The translations under genes and the position numbers were made by a program. Of a stretch of DNA of 64,000 nt, positions 60,798 to 64,000 are shown one piece after another. The DNA comes from Adiantum capillus-veneris (taxonomy: Eukaryota > Streptophyta > Polypodiopsida > Polypodiales > Pteridaceae), in contig CM043965.1 in assembly GCA_014529385.2 (NCBI GenBank), positions 67,763,690-67,827,689 of the forward strand, written 5' to 3'. The notes beneath the pieces are model-generated. The model searched no databases, was not told the origin of the DNA, and saw nothing but the letters and a program-made list of their open reading frames with translations. Each line of letters begins with the position of its first letter. The stretch's first letter is position 1.

Positions 60798-61959
60798 ACA
60801 TACATACGTTCAAGAAAGTCTGTGGAGCCCTCTGCTTCTTTCCTTGCAGGGTTCTTAGTTCTGGGACTCCTTGTCTCTTTTGGTACCCACCTTTCCGGGT
60901 CCGCTTCTTTCGTGAGTTTGTTTTTCTCTTTCAATCCTTGCCTTTTTCTGCTAAGATTCCTCTTGGTGTGCAGCCACTGCTTTCTTCTTCATCTCTTCAA
61001 TCTTGGCCCTCCTCTCTTCATTGTTTGAGCTCTCACTACTATGAGTTTCAAGAGAGCTTTCTGCCGATTCTTCATCTGACTTGTAAACTCTCTTTGACGA
61101 ACGTGTGGTTCTGGGAGAAGGTTGTGCAGACACAATCCATGTGTTCTGGTCTGGGGTTGGCGGTAAATTGTCGGCCATGCCAATATCATGGTATGCTATT
61201 CTTGTCAGTACTTCATGTGCGCACCAATAAGTAATTTTACCTTCTTTCTTGGTGCCCTTCAGCGTTGTCAACACATACTATGCATGATCAATCAGTTGCT
61301 TGGTTGTTGACTTCAACACTTGGGTGAAGGTAGTCGCAATTGCATGATTTGGTGTGGTGTACCATGGCGGTCTCTTTGCTAGAAAGTGGAAGTGCTGGTG
61401 GTACAAACGTGCTGGTTCTTCCACTTGCCTTTGGATGAGGTCGGGAAAAAGTTACAGCAGCAGTCTCCTTGATGAAGGTGCCTGCTGTCTTTCTGTCCCC
61501 GATCCGCATTGTCATCCCTTTAGTTGGCAACTTCAATGCCTTGGCCACAATTTCCTTTGCGATTCCCACTTTGACTTTTTGCCCTTGCTGGTGAGTGATT
61601 TGGGTTGATCCATCTGCTTTAATTGTAGACAGTAGCTCATAGGCTTTCTGGAAATCTACGCCACATGGTTCCTAGTCGTAGAAGTCCCTAAGGCCGAGCC
61701 TTCTGTTGGCTTCCTTTGTGTCTGGCTTGGCAGCTACATCATAGATCTCTTGTGGTAGCATCTGCAGCTCTACCTAGTGTCCTTCTTCACTTTTGAACCT
61801 ATGTGTGAAAATCGTGGTGTTGTTTTCCTCAAGCTGTTCTCTGGACAAATATGTTGCTTTGGCTATCTTTACTGAACTTGGGTCCAGTTGGTAGGGTGGC
61901 AGCTCTTGCAGCTTTTCTTTTTGGAACACCCTTTTTTTGGCCTTCTCTTCAGCTTGCAT
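60798..61959 (-). pseudogene. G 3' ORF, N-terminal part, homologue of the E 3' ORF
   Basis: ATG 61959, MQAEEKAKKRVFQKEKLQEL. Matches E in order: MLPQEIYDVAAKPDTKEANR (E: MIPQELVDYS), CGVDFQKAYELLSTIKADGS (E: SGVDTRRVYELATSIQKDGK), KVKVGIAKEIVAKALKLPTK (E: VEVQITPELIADALKLHNK), NHAIATTFTQVLKS, DPERWVPKET (E: EEKWVPDPTK). TAG at 61774, 61672, 61278 and 60951; frame shifts near 61445 and 60945. A interrupts its end. Confidence 0.7.
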
Positions 61960-62146
61960 TGCTCTTGTTAGGAGAATACAGTGCCAAAGTTAAAATTCTG
62001 CAGATTATGCTATGAAATGCCCTTGAGTCTGAATTGCTGACAAATTGAGTCCAATTTGCTTCAAATCAATTTTGGAACATGCATAGATGCATAAAAACAT
62101 GAAAAGATCAAAATCATAAACATCAAGCAAAAGTTTGCAACAAAAG

Positions 62147-62166
62147 TAAATAATAACGATTATTTA
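62147..62166. repeat. G palindrome 1
   Basis: TAAATAAT, then AACG, then ATTATTTA. Centre lies 197 bp upstream of the G 3' ORF ATG. Confidence 0.85.
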
Positions 62167-62436
62167 TAGAGTTGGGAATTTTTTCCAACTTTTTGCATTT
62201 CTGACATGATAGGCTTAAAATATATAGCAATTCGATACTCTGAGTGAAGTGTGGGCTCAATTGAGTGCACTTGGTGAAAATGGTGCCAAATTTAGGCTTT
62301 TTGTCTCTCAAACAGTAGATGTAAAGTGATTTTGAGATCCAAATTTTCTTAAACTTGGTCTGTGGGCTTTGGACATCATGTGCTTTGGTCCCATTTGGTC
62401 AAAGTTGCAATTTTCCCCCATCTTGGCAAAAAAATA

Positions 62437-62452
62437 AATAATCATGATTATT
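62437..62452. repeat. G palindrome 2
   Basis: AATAATCATGATTATT, perfect over 16 bases. Confidence 0.88.
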
Positions 62453-62724
62453 AATTTTTTCATCAAAATGAACATTTTTTGGTTCAACTTAGCTCTAGGC
62501 TTGATGTAGACCCTGTCCTGCGTATGACATATAGGGTGAGTTGGATCAAAAAATGTGACAACTAACTCAGAAACTGGTTTCGAAAAACTTCTTTGTGTTT
62601 TTGGACAATTTTTCAAGTTTTCCTTGATCAATTTGGCTCATACTTGAAATGTGGCATGTAATAGGTGTGTACAAGTGATAGGTGAGGTGAAGGTACCATT
62701 TTCAAGCCAAAAAAAAGTGCAAAA

Positions 62725-62746
62725 GTAAATAATCACGATTATTTAC
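62725..62746. repeat. G palindrome 3
   Basis: GTAAATAATC, then AC, then GATTATTTAC: perfect 10-base arms around a two-base centre. Confidence 0.9.
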
Positions 62747-64000
62747 AGCAGTCAACTTTTTTTGCTAAACTTGACAAATTTTGACCTAAACATATTCAAT
62801 ACACCTAAAACAAGTCCTAAATTGAATTTGGCAAAGTTTTGTCTTGTCAGCATCACTTCATGCTTTGTCGACTTTGAAATCACCGATTTTTGTGACTACA
62901 TAGCCTGTGGAGTTGGTTAGTCACTTTTGAAGCTATGGGGTTGTCCGCTACATAGTCCTGAAGCTACCCATCTACTTTTGGTCCATTTGGAGTCAAGTTG
63001 ACTTCATATGTCAAATTTGATGCTTTGTAGCCTTCCAGCTGTTTTTTGCTTTTCGAGAGCTTGCCTTGACTATTTTTATGAAACCATCCATGCACATTGT
63101 GTATAGACCCAGTCTATAAGCTGCTGTCTGTGGAGTCAGAATCCAATTCTGGCATCTGGAAAAAATCTAGCTTTTCTACTTGGGACCCCCCTCGACCCCT
63201 GCCAAATGGCCATCTGGTGATATAGAAGTGTTCTATTACATAGGGGCATGCTACAGTTCAAGTCTCGTCCGATTTGGTTGAGCTGAGAAGCCACTATGGT
63301 CATTTTTTGGTCGTAGGACTTCGTGCACTGCTTGGTTTCTAGGGTGTTTTCCTTAGGCTTAGACTAGCTATCGGCCATATGGAAGTGATAATTTATAAAC
63401 ATAGGACTTACCCCTCATGTCTCGTGTCAAATGGCGCTGTAACCGGGTGACTGTGGACTCAGAAATCGCGCCCAAAGAAGGTCGAAAGCTCTCTCTCCAA
63501 GGGCGACTAGTGGAAAATGAAGTGATTTTGGGCTACCTTGGATATCTATACTTGGACTTCCCAAACTATTTTTCTTCAAATTTCCATGTTAGTTTTACTA
63601 GGCCGTGAAATCTATGTTAGACTCAAAAATTTCTTCAATCGGATTCCTGTAGCTCATTCTGCAAGAATTTGCGAAAGTAGGCCTTGGCCGCCTAGTTTAG
63701 GCTTCCTGCTTCCATCTATCGATTTGACTGAAATTTTTTGTGCCCATCCACCTTGTCCTTTTGATCATTAGCGTATCTTCAGTTTTTCCATGTAAACTCA
63801 TTTGCTATTTATTATTAATTTTTGACCTGTTATTGAAAAAATCAAAGAAAATAACAAAATGCACTAAAAAAGCAAAGTTGAAATCTGATAATTAAGAAAA
63901 TCCATTGAAAAACATAACTTTATTATTTTTTGTTGGATTTCTCCATTTTTAAGTCCCAACATCAAGAAAAATAACAAAAAAAGACCAGTTTTTGATTATT

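Larger units (their letters stand above)
60798..64000 (-). mobile_element. Element G remnant: outermost Athila-like element
   Basis: Defined by the 3' ORF and upstream palindrome-bearing spacer shared in layout with E. No LTR, RT or integrase of G lies in the window; it should continue to the right. The other visible piece is 37618-38481. Confidence 0.6.
61960..64000 (-). promoter_or_regulatory. G untranslated block with palindrome array
   Basis: 2 kb without a gene. Three palindromes of AATAATC-GATTATT type have centres 62156.5, 62444.5 and 62735.5 (spacings 288 and 291). Text between them resembles E: CCCATTTGGTCAAAGTTGCA here, CCCATTTGGTCAAGTTTTGG in E. From about 62900 to 64000 I see only diverged, AT-rich sequence with no frame I trust. 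Confidence 0.6.

Noticed and set aside
60412-61234. Several frames of 80-170 codons around the A 3' LTR
   Set aside because: They span microsatellites and the LTR/G junction, or are antisense to the G 3' ORF; no motifs.
63417-63771. Plus-strand frames near the right end
   Set aside because: Short, overlapping, no motifs, and antisense to the direction of G.

Overview
The window reads as a slice of a large land-plant nuclear genome built almost entirely from nested Ty3/gypsy LTR retrotransposons. I see no host gene. Plant origin follows from the element types: Tat-like elements with two RNase H domains, Athila-like elements with tRNA-Asp-type primer sites and a long 3' reading frame, and gag-only parasites. 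A non-seed plant such as a fern would fit, but species cannot be decided from this sequence.

Layout. I name seven elements. G is the outermost, a minus-strand Athila-like remnant seen at 37618-38481 and 60798-64000. Two copies of one non-autonomous family sit in G: A' (minus, from beyond base 1 to 37617) and A (plus, 38482-60797, 5' end lost). A' carries F (143-5046, minus, gag-only) in its protease gene and E (10266-37319, minus, a large Athila-like element) in its 5' LTR. E carries D (13338-22505, plus, Tat-like) in its 3' gene. A carries B (39181-56154, plus, Tat-like) in its gag, and B carries C (47829-55047, plus, Tat-like, protease and RT deleted) in its 3' LTR. Both chains are four deep: G>A'>E>D and G>A>B>C. 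For B, C and F the uninterrupted target is present elsewhere in the window in a sister copy; for D the interrupted reading frame resumes exactly. All four have 4-bp target duplications.

Gene content. D, B and C encode short leader ORFs, Gag with a CCHC knuckle, DSGA protease, RT, a Ty3-type RNase H with lost catalytic residues, an intact-looking second RNase H and an integrase. E encodes Gag, two separate DSGA proteases (one before RT, one after integrase), RT with YMDD, an intact Ty3 RNase H, integrase and a roughly 1,100-codon 3' frame ending in coiled coil. A and A' encode Gag and protease but no RT that I can find. F encodes one small ORF and a Gag.

Most unusual signals. (1) E and its relative G carry palindromes in untranslated DNA at a repeated spacing of about 288 bp, ending about 180-200 bp upstream of an ATG. 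E has one such block before gag and another before the 3' gene. The palindrome sequence differs between E and G but the layout is kept. (2) A 69-72-residue ORF with a fixed C-terminal motif sits just before gag in D (two copies), C and even gag-only F. (3) B and C share a pair of overlapping leader ORFs. (4) C has about 65 bases complementary to a tRNA-Thr(UGU)-like molecule beside its 5' LTR, far beyond a normal 18-base primer site. (5) Internal stops in E and G are almost all TAG.
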